DNA from: Desemzia sp045528445
Lineage (GTDB): Bacteria > Bacillota > Bacilli > Lactobacillales > Carnobacteriaceae
Reading direction: 5' to 3'
DNA length: 45,522 bases
Assembly (NCBI RefSeq): GCF_045528445.1
Contig: NZ_JBGQQU010000030.1
Span: 1 to 45,522 of the forward strand
Under the pieces are notes generated by a model. It ran no database searches and was not told the DNA's origin. It saw nothing but the letters and a program-made list of their open reading frames with translations. Positions 9,521 through 18,096 of this stretch are shown in pieces (positions within the stretch are counted from its first letter, which is position 1; each line of letters starts with the position of its first letter). The translations under genes were made by a program, and so were the position numbers.

Positions 9521-10578
9521 CAGAAAACCTCCTTTTAAAAATAAGAGCCAGAAAAGCTCCAGTACTTCATTAGTATTTTTGCTATTTTGTTTGTAAATAG
9601 GTTGAGAAAGAAATTACTTCCTGTTTAAAGTTCTCATTTCAATAAGTATGGCTCTAATTCATTTAGATCTATTCCTTATTGTTCCATGTATTTAAATATC
9701 AAAGAGAGCTTTTCCACACATTTTAAGGAAATGGTAAAACCAGCCACACTCCTAGATAATATCTTTTTCTATTCTAGCACGATAAATAAAAGTTTTCCAC
9801 AAGTACTTTCCACCTGTTGAAAATATATCCAGACGAGGTGTATAAAGTTATCCACAAGGCAAAAAGAACAGGTGGATAACTTGGATTTTCTTTTTTTATC
9901 CCAGAAAAATTGTGGATAAAAATTCAGATTAAAAGCTTTTGTATCAATGGTTACGAGAGTTTTCCACAAATTTAACAAAAGAAAAGCGACAGCCTAGTAA
10001 CAAGTTGTTGGTATGTGCATAAGTGCGGGAAAACATGGTGGAGAAGTTTATTAAATAAAAATGGCAAAAACAGAGTATGGGGATAGAAAAATAGGTGTGT
10101 GGATAACTATAGAGCAAGAAAAAGCACAGAGAAGGCCTGAAAAAATGTTCATTGTTTAACAATCGCTTATTAATTCGTGAGCAATCTCCTTCGGAAAAAC
10201 TGGAATCAAAAAAGAAAAAAATTGAAAAAGGTCAAAATAAAAATATTTTTAGGAATTGCTAAAAAGAAGCGCTATAAAATGCAAATGAACTATTCTTCTA
10301 TATATAAATAAAAAATAGCTGCAGTGTGCCTAGGACTGATCGATACTCATCGCATAATGGATTTTTTTAGACAAAAGGATAAAAAAAAGTGACAAATATG
10401 AGAAAATGCTAAAAAGTTGTTTTATGTTTATTTCATTTATGATATGATATCTTAGTGAATGATTGAAATTGGGTAGATGTCCTTGACAAGTCTAATTTTT
10501 ATCATTAGAATGTTCAAGACTGTCTTTAAAAATCCTAATAATTTTAAGAAAGATAGTTTTTCAGGAGGTGTAACACGC
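9521..10578. other. oriC: dnaA-rpmH intergenic region
   Basis: About 1.05 kb without genes. It contains the main DnaA-box cluster (9710-10106), then very AT-rich DNA (about 10190-10460) suited to unwinding, the dnaA promoter on the minus strand and the rpmH promoter on the plus strand. ORFs here are low-complexity chance frames that read through DnaA boxes. Confidence 0.9.
9710..10106. promoter_or_regulatory. oriC part 2: main DnaA-box cluster
   Basis: Boxes seen: TTTTCCACA 9710-9718, TTTTCCACA 9793-9801, TTATCCACA 9848-9856, GGTGGATAA 9871-9879, TGTGGATAA 9911-9919, TTTTCCACA 9960-9968, TGTGGATAA 10098-10106. Both orientations occur. Three match the consensus TTATCCACA exactly; the others differ by one base. 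Confidence 0.93.
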
Positions 10579-10713
10579 ATGAAAAGAACTTACCAACCTA
10601 AAAAGCGTAAACGTCAAAAAGTACATGGTTTCCGTAAACGTATGAGTACTAAAAATGGACGTAATGTATTGCAAAGTAGACGCCGTAAAGGCAGAAAAGT
10701 ATTGTCTGCATAA
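10579..10713 (+). CDS. rpmH: 50S ribosomal protein L34
   Basis: 44-aa basic protein of the large ribosomal subunit; sequence KRTYQPKKRKRQKVHGF then FRKRMSTKNGRNVL is the canonical L34. A longer in-frame extension upstream is not coding: AGGAGG at 10564-10569 sits correctly before this ATG. First gene on the rightward side of oriC, as in other Firmicutes, followed by a terminator and rnpA. Confidence 0.97.
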   Translation: MKRTYQPKKRKRQKVHGFRKRMSTKNGRNVLQSRRRKGRKVLSA

Positions 10714-10746
10714 GATCACTGACCGTCTCAGTGGTCTTTTTTTTCT
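10714..10746 (+). terminator. rpmH terminator
   Basis: GATCACTGA / TCAGTGGTC stem (one G-T pair) followed by eight Ts. It lies between rpmH and rnpA, so rnpA is either transcribed by partial read-through or from its own promoter. Confidence 0.88.
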
Positions 10747-10838
10747 ATTTTTTATGCAAAGGGGCAGACTGTATCAAAAATTTGAATGAGTCACTAGGTC
10801 TCTATAAAAAAGATTTGTAAGATGAGGGAATGAACGTT

Positions 10839-11180
10839 ATGAGGAAAGCTTATCGTGTAAAAAAAGAAACCGAATTTCAAAAAGTCTTTCATCACGGAAA
10901 ATCCACAGCAAATCGTCAGTTTGTTGTTTATGTATTAAAGAAAGAAAATCAGCCTCATTTTAGAGTTGGACTTTCTGTTGGGAAAAAAATAGGCAATGCA
11001 GTTGTAAGAAATGCAGTAAAACGCAAAGTTCGGCAAAGTCTAACTGAACTGAAGCCGGAACTAAAAGCAGATAAAGATTTTATTGTTATTGCCCGTAAGC
11101 CGACAGCGACTATGTCGACGAGTGAAATCAAAAAAAGTTTGATTCACGTTCTGAAGTTAGCTAAAATGTTGGATAAATGA
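10839..11180 (+). CDS. rnpA: Ribonuclease P protein component
   Basis: Protein cofactor of RNase P, which matures tRNA 5' ends together with the RnpB RNA. 113 aa from this start. The RNA-binding motif is RNAVKRKVRQ with the central cleft residues FRVGLSVGKKIGNAV. An ATG three codons earlier (10830) sits directly against the GAGGGA ribosome site, too close to be used, so 10839 is preferred. It precedes yidC by 22 nt in the conserved rpmH-rnpA-yidC-jag block. Confidence 0.95.
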   Translation: MRKAYRVKKETEFQKVFHHGKSTANRQFVVYVLKKENQPHFRVGLSVGKKIGNAVVRNAVKRKVRQSLTELKPELKADKDFIVIARKPTATMSTSEIKKSLIHVLKLAKMLDK

Positions 11181-11202
11181 AGAGAAGTGGAGGAAATACA
11201 GC

Positions 11203-12048
11203 GTGAAAAAGCGTAAGCGATTACTTCTTTTATTAGGAATGTTGGGACTGACTGTAGTCTTAGCAGCATGTGGTACAAGTCCGATTACAAGTGACAGTAC
11301 TGGTTTTTTTGATCGATATGTTATCTATAACTTTTCACAAGTTATTATTTGGTTGTCTAATTTATTTGGAGGAAATTATGGGATCGGTATTATTGCCTTT
11401 ACCTTGATTATTCGAATCATTCTTTTGCCTCTTACTTATTACCAAACAAAGAGTAGTCGTAAGATGACAGATGTACAACCGCAATTAAAAGCTTTGCAAG
11501 AAAAATATTCTTCTAAAGATGCTGAAACAAAAGAAAAATTACAAGCCGAAACATCTAAGTTATATGAAGAAGCAGGAGTGAATCCTGTAGCAGGTTGTTT
11601 ACCTCTATTGATTCAAATGCCTGTGTTGATTGCATTGTACCAATCAATTAATCGTACGGAAGTATTAAGTACAGGTGATTTCTTATGGGCAAACTTAGGA
11701 ACACCGGATCCATACTTCATTTTACCAGTCTTGGCAGCTCTATTAACTTTAGCTACATCTAAGTTATCTAGTATGAGTCAAGCAGGTTCTAACCCGACAA
11801 CGGCTATTATGACATACATGATGCCGATCATGATTTTATTCATCAGTATTTCATTACCAAGTGCTGTTTCATTGTACTTTGTAGTAAGTAATGGATTCTC
11901 TGTGGCTCAAACACTGTTGTTCAACAATCCATTTAAAATAAAAAAAGAGCGACAAGAAAAAGAAGACGCAGAAAGACAACGAGAAAAAGATCGTCAACGA
12001 GCGTTGAAATTAGCACAAAAAACAAAACGTAATGTGAAGAAAAAATAG
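11203..12048 (+). CDS. yidC: Membrane protein insertase YidC (Oxa1 family, lipoprotein type)
   Basis: Inserts and folds membrane proteins, alone or with SecYEG. 281 aa, GTG start with a GGAGG site. N-terminal signal with lipobox LAAC, lipidated Cys23; then five membrane segments with the hydrophilic groove Arg in FTLIIRIILLP. The amphipathic segment MTDVQPQLKALQEKY and the positively charged tail (about 240-281, mostly K, R, E) are typical of Gram-positive YidC1/SpoIIIJ. Next to jag, its usual partner gene. Confidence 0.95.
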   Translation: MKKRKRLLLLLGMLGLTVVLAACGTSPITSDSTGFFDRYVIYNFSQVIIWLSNLFGGNYGIGIIAFTLIIRIILLPLTYYQTKSSRKMTDVQPQLKALQEKYSSKDAETKEKLQAETSKLYEEAGVNPVAGCLPLLIQMPVLIALYQSINRTEVLSTGDFLWANLGTPDPYFILPVLAALLTLATSKLSSMSQAGSNPTTAIMTYMMPIMILFISISLPSAVSLYFVVSNGFSVAQTLLFNNPFKIKKERQEKEDAERQREKDRQRALKLAQKTKRNVKKK

Positions 12049-12104
12049 TAGTTTAGGTTATAAAATCTTTATGATTATCTAACAGTTTTGAATGGAGGAT
12101 AGAT

Positions 12105-12917
12105 ATGGATAAGTATACCGCAAAAGCCCCTACTGCTGAGGAAGCTGTTGACAAAGCTTTACGCACTTTAGGAATTAGTAAAGAGGAAGCTTCTATTGAG
12201 GTTATTGAAGAAGGGAAAAAAGGGTTTCTTGGATTCGGTCAAAAAGATGCGATCGTTACAGTCAGAAATAAATCTGCTGTTAGAGTAGAAAAGGATATTT
12301 TTACTGACACAGACGAAGCCGTACCAGAAAAGACTGAAGATAGTGAAGCTGAACTTCCCCATGTTACAATAACTGCTGAAGCTGAGAAGGGTCCTAATGA
12401 AGTAAATGATATGGAAGAATCCACTGACTTCAATGAAGATATCAATACTAGAAACGATAGCCAAGCTATTGAGACGGTATCTGATTATTTAGTAGATGTC
12501 GTTGCAAAACTTGGTGCTCCAGCGACCATTAGTGTTGAGCAAAAAGAAAAACAAGTCATTTTTCATTTAGATTCTCAAAAAGCAGGGGTCATCATTGGAA
12601 AGCATGGAAAAGTTTTGAATGCACTTCAATCTCTGGCACAAGTATTGCTGCACCGTCAAGCAAAAACGAAGATGGTTGCTGTAGTCAATGTGGGAGATTA
12701 TCGAGAACGTCGGGAAGCTATTCTAAAACGTTTAGCAGAACGTACGGCATCAAAAGTGGAACAAACGAACCAACCAGTGTTCCTAGAACCTATGCCGGCT
12801 TTCGAAAGAAAGGTCATACATTATTATCTCAGTCAAAACGAATGGGTAACCACTCATTCAGAAGGCAGAGAGCCACATCGTTATTTGGTAGTAGAACCTT
12901 CGGATAAACAAATATAA
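12105..12917 (+). CDS. jag: RNA-binding protein Jag/KhpB
   Basis: Cytoplasmic RNA-binding protein; in streptococci KhpB pairs with KhpA and influences cell elongation and division. 270 aa. The Jag_N domain (about 1-52) ends with the GKKGFLGFGQKDA motif. An acidic linker runs about 60-120. The KH domain holds the VIIGKHGKVLNALQ loop, and the C-terminal R3H domain reads RERREAILKRLAERTA. ATG with GGAGG. Last gene of the rnpA-yidC-jag unit, followed by a terminator. Confidence 0.94.
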   Translation: MDKYTAKAPTAEEAVDKALRTLGISKEEASIEVIEEGKKGFLGFGQKDAIVTVRNKSAVRVEKDIFTDTDEAVPEKTEDSEAELPHVTITAEAEKGPNEVNDMEESTDFNEDINTRNDSQAIETVSDYLVDVVAKLGAPATISVEQKEKQVIFHLDSQKAGVIIGKHGKVLNALQSLAQVLLHRQAKTKMVAVVNVGDYRERREAILKRLAERTASKVEQTNQPVFLEPMPAFERKVIHYYLSQNEWVTTHSEGREPHRYLVVEPSDKQI

Positions 12918-12940
12918 TCATTCAATCTTTAAACGCAGAA

Positions 12941-12980
12941 GTCTTCATCAAAGAATTCACTTTGATGAAGGCTTTTTTTT
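12941..12980 (+). terminator. jag terminator
   Basis: Stem GTCTTCATCAAAG / CTTTGATGAAGGC followed by eight Ts. Confidence 0.88.
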
Positions 12981-13234
12981 GCATAAATAAGGGAAGCGAG
13001 CTACATTAAAACTAAAGAAACGAAAGGAGCGTGAAAGGTATCTGTGACTGTTTTACGGTACCGTCATTCTTTTAAAGTCCCCATAGTAAACATCTCTTCG
13101 CTAACCAGACAAGTTCATCGTCCGAGCACTTAAGCCACTCTCTCATTTCAACAAACCAAGGAAAATAACAATCTAAAAATAGTGAATCTATCCCTTTATT
13201 GTAGAGGAAAGCTGAACAAAATCGAAACTTGTTT

Positions 13235-13248
13235 TTAAAACGCTTGCA
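13235..13248 (+). promoter_or_regulatory. Catabolite-responsive element (cre) candidate
   Basis: TTAAAACGCTTGCA matches 13 of 14 positions of TGAAARCGYTTNCA. It overlaps the -35 box of the treB promoter, so CcpA binding would block RNA polymerase when preferred sugars are present (inference from the family). Confidence 0.65.
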
Positions 13249-13271
13249 ATAATAATAAAAAACGTTATAAT
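13244..13271 (+). promoter_or_regulatory. treB promoter
   Basis: -35 TTGCAA (13244-13249), 16-nt spacer, -10 TATAAT (13266-13271). It lies between the cre and the TreR palindrome. Confidence 0.75.
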
Positions 13272-13272
13272 A

Positions 13273-13290
13273 AACTTGTATATACAAGTT
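13273..13290. promoter_or_regulatory. TreR operator
   Basis: Perfect 18-bp palindrome AACTTGTATATACAAGTT immediately after the -10 box; its core TTGTATATACAA is the known GntR-type TreR recognition sequence. The regulator gene treR lies at the other end of the locus. Confidence 0.85.
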
Positions 13291-13338
13291 AAATAATTTT
13301 TTTCAGCACTTATTACATTTTTTTAAGGAGGAAACAAG

Positions 13339-14841
13339 ATGGCAGATTTTAAGCAAGATGCAAAACAGTTGCTTGAGGATATTGGTGGATCAGATAACAT
13401 TTCAGCTGTTACTCATTGTGCGACACGTATGCGGTTTGTATTGAACGATCCGAGCAAGGCAGACAACAAAAAGATCGAAAAAATTCCAGCAGTAAAGGGT
13501 ACCTTTACACAAGCAGGACAATATCAGGTTATTATTGGAAATGATGTAGCTACTTTTTACAATGAATTTGAAAAGGTTTCCGGAAAATCCGGCGTTTCAA
13601 AAGATGATGTGAAAAAAGCCAGTAAGCAAAACCAAAACCTATTGCAACGTGCAATGTCGGTATTGGCAGAAGTTTTCTCACCTATTATTCCAGCAATCGT
13701 TGTTGGGGGTCTTATTTTAGGGTTCCGTAATATTTTGGAAGCCATTCCAATGGAAACACTTGGACAAGCAATAGTAGATGGTGTACCACAAGTTAATGCA
13801 GCTGGAGACCCTATTTACAATACGATCGTTCAAGTATCTCAATTCTGGAATGGGGTTAACTCTTTCTTATGGCTGATTGGTGAAGCGATCTTCCACTTCT
13901 TGCCAGTAGGAATCACGTGGAGTATTGCTAAGAAAATGGGAACAACACAAATTCTTGGTATTGTACTTGGTATTACATTAGTATCTCCACAATTATTAAA
14001 TGCTTATGGAGTAGCTGAAGCAACAGAGATTCCATTTTGGGACTTTGGGTTCTTCCAAATCGATATGATCGGTTACCAAGCTCAAGTTATTCCGGCGATG
14101 TTGGCTGGTTTCGTATTGGCTTACTTGGAACTGGGTTTACGTAAAATCATCCCGCAAGCCATCTCGATGATTTTTGTTCCGTTATTTGCATTAGTACCGA
14201 CAGTATTGATTGCTCACACGGTTTTAGGACCAATTGGCTGGCAAATTGGAGACTGGATCTCAAATGTTGTCTACTCTGGTTTGACAGGTTCATTCAGTTG
14301 GTTGTTTGGTCTATTATTTGGAACATTCTACTCGCCACTGGTTATTACTGGATTGCACCATATGACAAATGCAATCGACTTGCAGTTAGTAGCTGACTTT
14401 GGCGGAACAAACTTATGGCCGATGATCGCTTTATCTAATATTGCTCAAGGTTCAGCAGTATTGGCGATTATCTTCATCAACCGCGACAACAAAGAAGAAC
14501 GCGATATTTCAATCCCAGCAGCTATTTCTTGTTACTTGGGAGTTACTGAACCGGCGATGTTCGGTATCAATATTAAATATGCGTACCCGTTCTTTGCAGC
14601 GATGATTGGTTCAGGAATTGCCGGGTTGGTCGCATCTATCTTTAACGTAACAGCAAACTCAATTGGTGTTGGTGGACTTCCAGGTATCTTGTCTATCCAA
14701 AATCAATATTGGGTAATTTTCCTAGTTTGTATGGCTATCGCTATCGTAGTACCTTTTGTATTGACATTTGTATTCAGCAAAAACAAACGATTCAGCAAAA
14801 TGGGAATCGATGATCTACCACAACCTAAATTAGGTTCGTAA
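13339..14841 (+). CDS. treB: PTS trehalose transporter subunit EIIBC
   Basis: Imports trehalose and phosphorylates it to trehalose 6-phosphate. 500 aa. EIIB domain about 1-85 with the phosphorylated cysteine in VTHCATRMRFVL; EIIC domain about 105-485 with many membrane helices and the conserved GITEP-like loop (YLGVTEPAMFGIN). No EIIA domain is fused, so a glucose-type EIIA encoded elsewhere must donate phosphate. AAGGAGG before ATG. Followed by treC after 37 nt. Regulated by the TreR operator and cre upstream. Confidence 0.93.
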   Translation: MADFKQDAKQLLEDIGGSDNISAVTHCATRMRFVLNDPSKADNKKIEKIPAVKGTFTQAGQYQVIIGNDVATFYNEFEKVSGKSGVSKDDVKKASKQNQNLLQRAMSVLAEVFSPIIPAIVVGGLILGFRNILEAIPMETLGQAIVDGVPQVNAAGDPIYNTIVQVSQFWNGVNSFLWLIGEAIFHFLPVGITWSIAKKMGTTQILGIVLGITLVSPQLLNAYGVAEATEIPFWDFGFFQIDMIGYQAQVIPAMLAGFVLAYLELGLRKIIPQAISMIFVPLFALVPTVLIAHTVLGPIGWQIGDWISNVVYSGLTGSFSWLFGLLFGTFYSPLVITGLHHMTNAIDLQLVADFGGTNLWPMIALSNIAQGSAVLAIIFINRDNKEERDISIPAAISCYLGVTEPAMFGINIKYAYPFFAAMIGSGIAGLVASIFNVTANSIGVGGLPGILSIQNQYWVIFLVCMAIAIVVPFVLTFVFSKNKRFSKMGIDDLPQPKLGS

Positions 14842-14878
14842 TCAAGAAATTAATCAACTATAAGAAGGCAGGGATTCT

Positions 14879-16534
14879 GTGAGTAACATGCATGAAAAAG
14901 TCGTTTATCAAATTTATCCAAAGTCATTTAATGATTCGGACGGAAATGGAGTAGGGGATCTAAGGGGGATCATTGAAAAAATTCCTTATTTAGCAAGACT
15001 AGGTGTAGACATGTTATGGCTTAATCCATTCTTTATTTCACCACAAAACGATAATGGCTATGATGTTGCACATTATACAGAAATAGACCCATTATTTGGA
15101 ACAATGGCTGATTTTGATGAGTTGGTATCTAAAGCAAAAGAAAATGGTATGGGACTTATGCTGGATATGGTGCTGAACCATACTTCTACAGAACATGAAT
15201 GGTTTCAAAAAGCTTTGGCTGGAGAGAAGAAATACCAAGATTACTATATTTTAAGAGAAGCGAAAGCGGACGGCAGTTTGCCTACAAACTGGGCTTCCAA
15301 ATTCGGAGGTCCATCATGGTCAAAATTTGGAGATACTGATCAATATTATCTGCACCTTTACGATGTTACCCAAGCTGACTTAGATTGGCGTAATCCTGAA
15401 GTGCGCGAAGAGCTCTTTAGCATCGTGAACTTCTGGCTGGAAAAAGGCGTAAAAGGGTTTCGTTTTGATGTGATCAATGTTATCGGTAAAGATGAAGTAC
15501 TGTTGGATGCAGAAGACGGTATAGGGAAAGCACGTTATACTGACAGACCAATCGCACATGAATTTCTGCGTGAATTGAACCAACGCACATTTGGCCGATA
15601 TGAAGACATCATGACAGTTGGAGAAATGTCTTCTACGACAGTGCCGAATGGAGTTCAATACTCTAATCCAGAAAATGAAGAGCTGTCTATGATTTTTAGT
15701 TTCCATCATTTGAAAGTGGATTACGTTGAGGGCGAAAAATGGACTAAAATGGACTTTGATTTCATGGAATTAAAGAGAATATTGGATGAGTGGCAAGATG
15801 GGATGTCAAAAGGGAATGGATGGAATGCCTTGTTCTGGAACAACCATGACCAACCCAGATCAATCAGTCGCTTTGGGGATCCGGTAAATCATTTTGAAGC
15901 CTCGGCTAAACTTCATGCTCAAACCATTCATTTACTAAGAGGAACTCCTTATGTTTATCAAGGCGAAGAAATTGGGATGACCAATCCGAATTATTCCGAT
16001 ATTCAAGATTTTGCGGATGTTGAAACCCTCAATGCCTATAAAGAACTATCTGAAAAAGGTATGCAACATGAAGAAATTATGGAAATCATCAGAGATAAAT
16101 CGAGAGACAACAGTCGCACACCGATGCAATGGACAAATGAATTGAATGCTGGTTTTACAACTGGGGAACCTTGGTTGAAAGTGACTGATAATTTTCATGA
16201 AATCAATGTTGAAAATGAATTAGCAAACGGTTCGATTATAGAATACTACAAACGATTGATTGCTTTAAGAAAAGAAATGAAAGTTATTTCTGAAGGCAGC
16301 TATCGTGGAATAATGATGGATCATCCCAACGTCTACGCTTATGTAAGAGAATATGAAGGGCAGCAGTTATTAGTGCTGAACCATTTCTATGCTGATCCGG
16401 TAGCGATCGATGTTCCTGAAGAATTTCAAAACCGTAGTAGTAAATTCCTTATTGGTAATGGAGAAGAACGATCATTAGGTTCTTCCATTACTTTGGGAGC
16501 TTATGAAACGGCAGCTTACTTGTTTGAAAAATAA
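14879..16534 (+). CDS. treC: Trehalose-6-phosphate hydrolase (GH13)
   Basis: Splits cytoplasmic trehalose 6-phosphate into glucose and glucose 6-phosphate. 551 aa. GH13 (beta/alpha)8 barrel with catalytic nucleophile Asp197 (GFRFDVIN), acid/base Glu249 (TVGEM) and the third Asp324 (NNHDQPR); region I is DMVLNH near 96-101. The C-terminal beta domain starts near 465. GTG start with a weak AAGG-type site; an ATG three codons later is possible. Together with treB it gives a complete trehalose pathway. Confidence 0.94.
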   Translation: MSNMHEKVVYQIYPKSFNDSDGNGVGDLRGIIEKIPYLARLGVDMLWLNPFFISPQNDNGYDVAHYTEIDPLFGTMADFDELVSKAKENGMGLMLDMVLNHTSTEHEWFQKALAGEKKYQDYYILREAKADGSLPTNWASKFGGPSWSKFGDTDQYYLHLYDVTQADLDWRNPEVREELFSIVNFWLEKGVKGFRFDVINVIGKDEVLLDAEDGIGKARYTDRPIAHEFLRELNQRTFGRYEDIMTVGEMSSTTVPNGVQYSNPENEELSMIFSFHHLKVDYVEGEKWTKMDFDFMELKRILDEWQDGMSKGNGWNALFWNNHDQPRSISRFGDPVNHFEASAKLHAQTIHLLRGTPYVYQGEEIGMTNPNYSDIQDFADVETLNAYKELSEKGMQHEEIMEIIRDKSRDNSRTPMQWTNELNAGFTTGEPWLKVTDNFHEINVENELANGSIIEYYKRLIALRKEMKVISEGSYRGIMMDHPNVYAYVREYEGQQLLVLNHFYADPVAIDVPEEFQNRSSKFLIGNGEERSLGSSITLGAYETAAYLFEK

Positions 16535-16555
16535 GTGTTAGAACAAAACAAAATG

Positions 16556-16603
16556 AGAACACCCTAAAATGCGGACTCTATAGTCTCATTTTAGGGTGTT
16601 TTC
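16556..16603 (+). terminator. treC terminator
   Basis: 14-bp arms AACACCCTAAAATG (16558-16571) and CATTTTAGGGTGTT (16587-16600), followed by Ts. Confidence 0.85.
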
Positions 16604-16674
16604 TGTTAAATGAATGGGTATTTGCTTAGTGCAGGTATGAAGTTCTGGACAATAGCGTGGTAAAAGGCCGTTAG

Positions 16675-16815
16675 CTGACTTGTGAGAAATATTCTGGCAC
16701 TCACAAGTCAGGTTTATCTCTTAAAGCTGACTTGTGCCTCAGATTTTCATCTCCACAAGTCAGATAAAGAAGAGTTACCTGACTTGTGGCAATGATTTTG
16801 AGATCGATAAGTCAG
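16675..16815. repeat. Three tandem hairpins with exact 52-bp period
   Basis: Units 16675-16711, 16727-16763 and 16779-16815 are each 37 nt. Each begins CTGACTTGT and ends AAGTCAG. Unit 1 has 12-bp perfect arms (CTGACTTGTGAG / CTCACAAGTCAG), unit 2 has 10-bp arms, unit 3 has shorter arms. The 15-nt spacers also let the right arm of one unit pair with the left arm of the next (CACAAGTCAG then CTGACTTGTG). Role unknown; could be an RNA structure, a 3' stabiliser or a protein-binding array. Confidence 0.85.
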
Positions 16816-16916
16816 GTAAGAGAATGCAGCCCTCCTGATAGGCATAAAAAGCAGAGACAACGGCAGGGTTGTTAAACAAGTTGGCTTTGTCCGCTCGCTT
16901 AAGGTAAATAGACAAC

Positions 16917-16968
16917 AAAACACACTCCCTGCTGAACAAAATCGTTCATAGTTTTGGGAGTGTGTTTT
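16917..16968. terminator. Hairpin terminator (bidirectional) between treC and treR
   Basis: Perfect 13-bp arms AAAACACACTCCC (16917-16929) and GGGAGTGTGTTTT (16956-16968). A and T ends on both strands suit termination in either direction. Confidence 0.75.
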
Positions 16969-16986
16969 AGTTTGTGCTCTGTAGAC

Positions 16987-17023
16987 GAGCTGGACAAGGC
17001 AACTTAAACGCCTTGTCCAGCTC
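16987..17023. repeat. 14-bp hairpin next to treR
   Basis: GAGCTGGACAAGGC (16987-17000) and GCCTTGTCCAGCTC (17010-17023) form a perfect stem with a 9-nt loop. It directly adjoins the stop-proximal repeat at 17029-17067, so both may be parts of one element read on the minus strand after treR. Confidence 0.75.
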
Positions 17024-17028
17024 TCTTC

Positions 17029-17067
17029 TTATAGCCAGTAGTCTAAGCGCTCTGCTCCAATCTCTAG
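17029..17067 (-). repeat. Stop-proximal repeat after treR
   Basis: On the minus strand this begins at the treR stop codon and contains TTAGACTACTGGCTATAA (18 nt). The identical 18-mer recurs at 41941-41958 with similar flanking bases. Related sequences beginning at a stop codon follow guaB and the DUF1129 gene. Confidence 0.7.
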
Positions 17068-17777
17068 GGTGTTTTTCTTCTGGCGAAGTCTACAAATCTG
17101 AATTTATCGAGTCTGTGGCGGGATTCGGTGTATTGGAAAAATCGAGTGTCTTCTAAATATACCGTACTCCTGACTACGACTACATGAGAATCGTTGTGTA
17201 AGTCCATCAATAGCTTGTCATCTTTAGTAATTGGCTCAACCGTAAATTCTTTTTGAGCGTATCCGATTGTTAGTCCTAATCCATCTTCGATATAACGGTA
17301 TAAGGAATTTTCAGCTTCTTTATCAGGTATCTGTGGAATGATGGAGGTCATTAAGTAGTCTTTATCTAAAATCACGCATTCGCCATCTACTTGACGCTGA
17401 CGTTCAATATAATGGACTTCTGTGTCCGCAGGCATACCGAGTTGTTGAATAACGTGTTTGGGCAGTAATTGACGCTGATTCGCTGTCAGAATCGTCTTAC
17501 CAGTTATATGTTGTGTTTCTTGCAGTTCTTTATAGCTTGTTAAACCAGAGACTGGGAAATTAAATCTTTTAACATCTAAAACGATGGAGCCTTTTCCTTG
17601 CTGTTTTTGAATGTATCCGCTTTCTAACAATAAGACCAAAGCCTTTCGTATTGTTTCACGGGAAACATTGTAATTTACAGCTAGTTTGTTTTCGCTTGGC
17701 AAAAGTTCGCCTGGTTTGTAACGTTGATTTAATATATCTGCCTCAAGGTCTAAATAAATTTCATGGAATTTATTCAT
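17064..17777 (-). CDS. treR: Trehalose operon repressor TreR (GntR/HutC family)
   Basis: DNA-binding repressor of the trehalose genes; in the family, trehalose 6-phosphate binding releases the operator. 237 aa. Winged helix-turn-helix about 1-70 (LLPSENKLAVNYNVSRETIR), then a UTRA effector domain about 90-232 ending RHRLDKFRFVDFARR. It is convergent with treB-treC; the matching palindrome lies upstream of treB (13273-13290). A near-parS sequence (17652-17667) falls inside its recognition-helix codons. Confidence 0.92.
   Translation of the reverse strand: MNKFHEIYLDLEADILNQRYKPGELLPSENKLAVNYNVSRETIRKALVLLLESGYIQKQQGKGSIVLDVKRFNFPVSGLTSYKELQETQHITGKTILTANQRQLLPKHVIQQLGMPADTEVHYIERQRQVDGECVILDKDYLMTSIIPQIPDKEAENSLYRYIEDGLGLTIGYAQKEFTVEPITKDDKLLMDLHNDSHVVVVRSTVYLEDTRFFQYTESRHRLDKFRFVDFARRKTP
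17652..17667. promoter_or_regulatory. parS-like site inside treR
   Basis: TGTTTCACGGGAAACA differs from the ParB site TGTTTCACGTGAAACA at one base. It lies in codons for the conserved SRET segment of a GntR protein, so chance is possible. ParB is encoded at 36419-37306. Confidence 0.4.
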
Positions 17778-17919
17778 ATCATTAACCTCGCAATCCTTTA
17801 TTCATCAATAGTTTACCACATTTAGAGACTAAATTCTTTAACTAGGCGCGTGTTGTAAATGAATTTATGGCAAAAAAGATAAGATTGCTTCAAAATATGA
17901 AAAAAAGTCTTCGAATTTA

Positions 17920-17948
17920 TTGACAAAAAGTTAGAGACCTTGTATTAT
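17920..17948 (+). promoter_or_regulatory. mnmE promoter
   Basis: -35 TTGACA (17920-17925), 17-nt spacer, -10 TATTAT (17943-17948), preceded by TG. Near-consensus. The start of transcription would be about 17955, leaving a long leader before the TTG at 18121. Confidence 0.85.
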
Positions 17949-18013
17949 GCTTAAGGATGTAGGATTTATAGTTCTCTACAAGAATGCTCACTAATTAAAT
18001 AAATTTATCTAAA

Positions 18014-18096
18014 GGATAAAAAGTAGTCAAAGTGCTTTATCCATTTCTAATTTGAACAGTTCAAATCAAGGGGTGGAGTGGGCACTTTTTTCGTGC
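18014..18096 (+). promoter_or_regulatory. mnmE leader: candidate pseudoknot or attenuator
   Basis: Stem A: GGATAAA (18014-18020) with TTTATCC (18036-18042). Its loop contains AAAGTGC (18029-18035), complementary to GCACTTT (18082-18088), which runs into six Ts. Between them is a 7-bp hairpin ATTTGAA / TTCAAAT (18050-18066). The two long pairings can nest as an H-type pseudoknot or compete, and the second could act as a terminator. Not a T-box (no AGGGTGG-ACCGCG). Ligand and function unknown. Confidence 0.5.

Larger units (their letters stand above)
12981..13338. other. jag-treB intergenic region
   Basis: The 3' part holds the treB promoter with cre and TreR sites (13235-13290). Earlier there is a 10-bp palindrome ACGGTACCGT at 13055-13064 of unknown role. 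A 71-codon minus-strand frame at 13072-13287 runs through the promoter and has no ribosome site; I do not call it. Confidence 0.6.
16604..17063. other. treC-treR intergenic region
   Basis: Gene-free 460 nt between convergent genes, composed of a three-unit hairpin array (16675-16815), a 13-bp hairpin terminator (16917-16968), a 14-bp hairpin (16987-17023) and a stop-proximal repeat (17029-17067). Confidence 0.75.

Noticed and set aside
9769..10162. ORFs of 69 and 72 codons within oriC
   Set aside because: They read through DnaA boxes and AT-rich DNA, have no good ribosome site and unusual composition.
13072..13287. 71-codon minus-strand ORF upstream of treB
   Set aside because: No ribosome site, runs across the treB promoter and operator, and has low-complexity aromatic composition; likely chance.
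16675..16815. CRISPR array
   Set aside because: Only three units; the repeats are palindromic arms with internal variable bases, spacers are 15 nt, and no cas genes are present.
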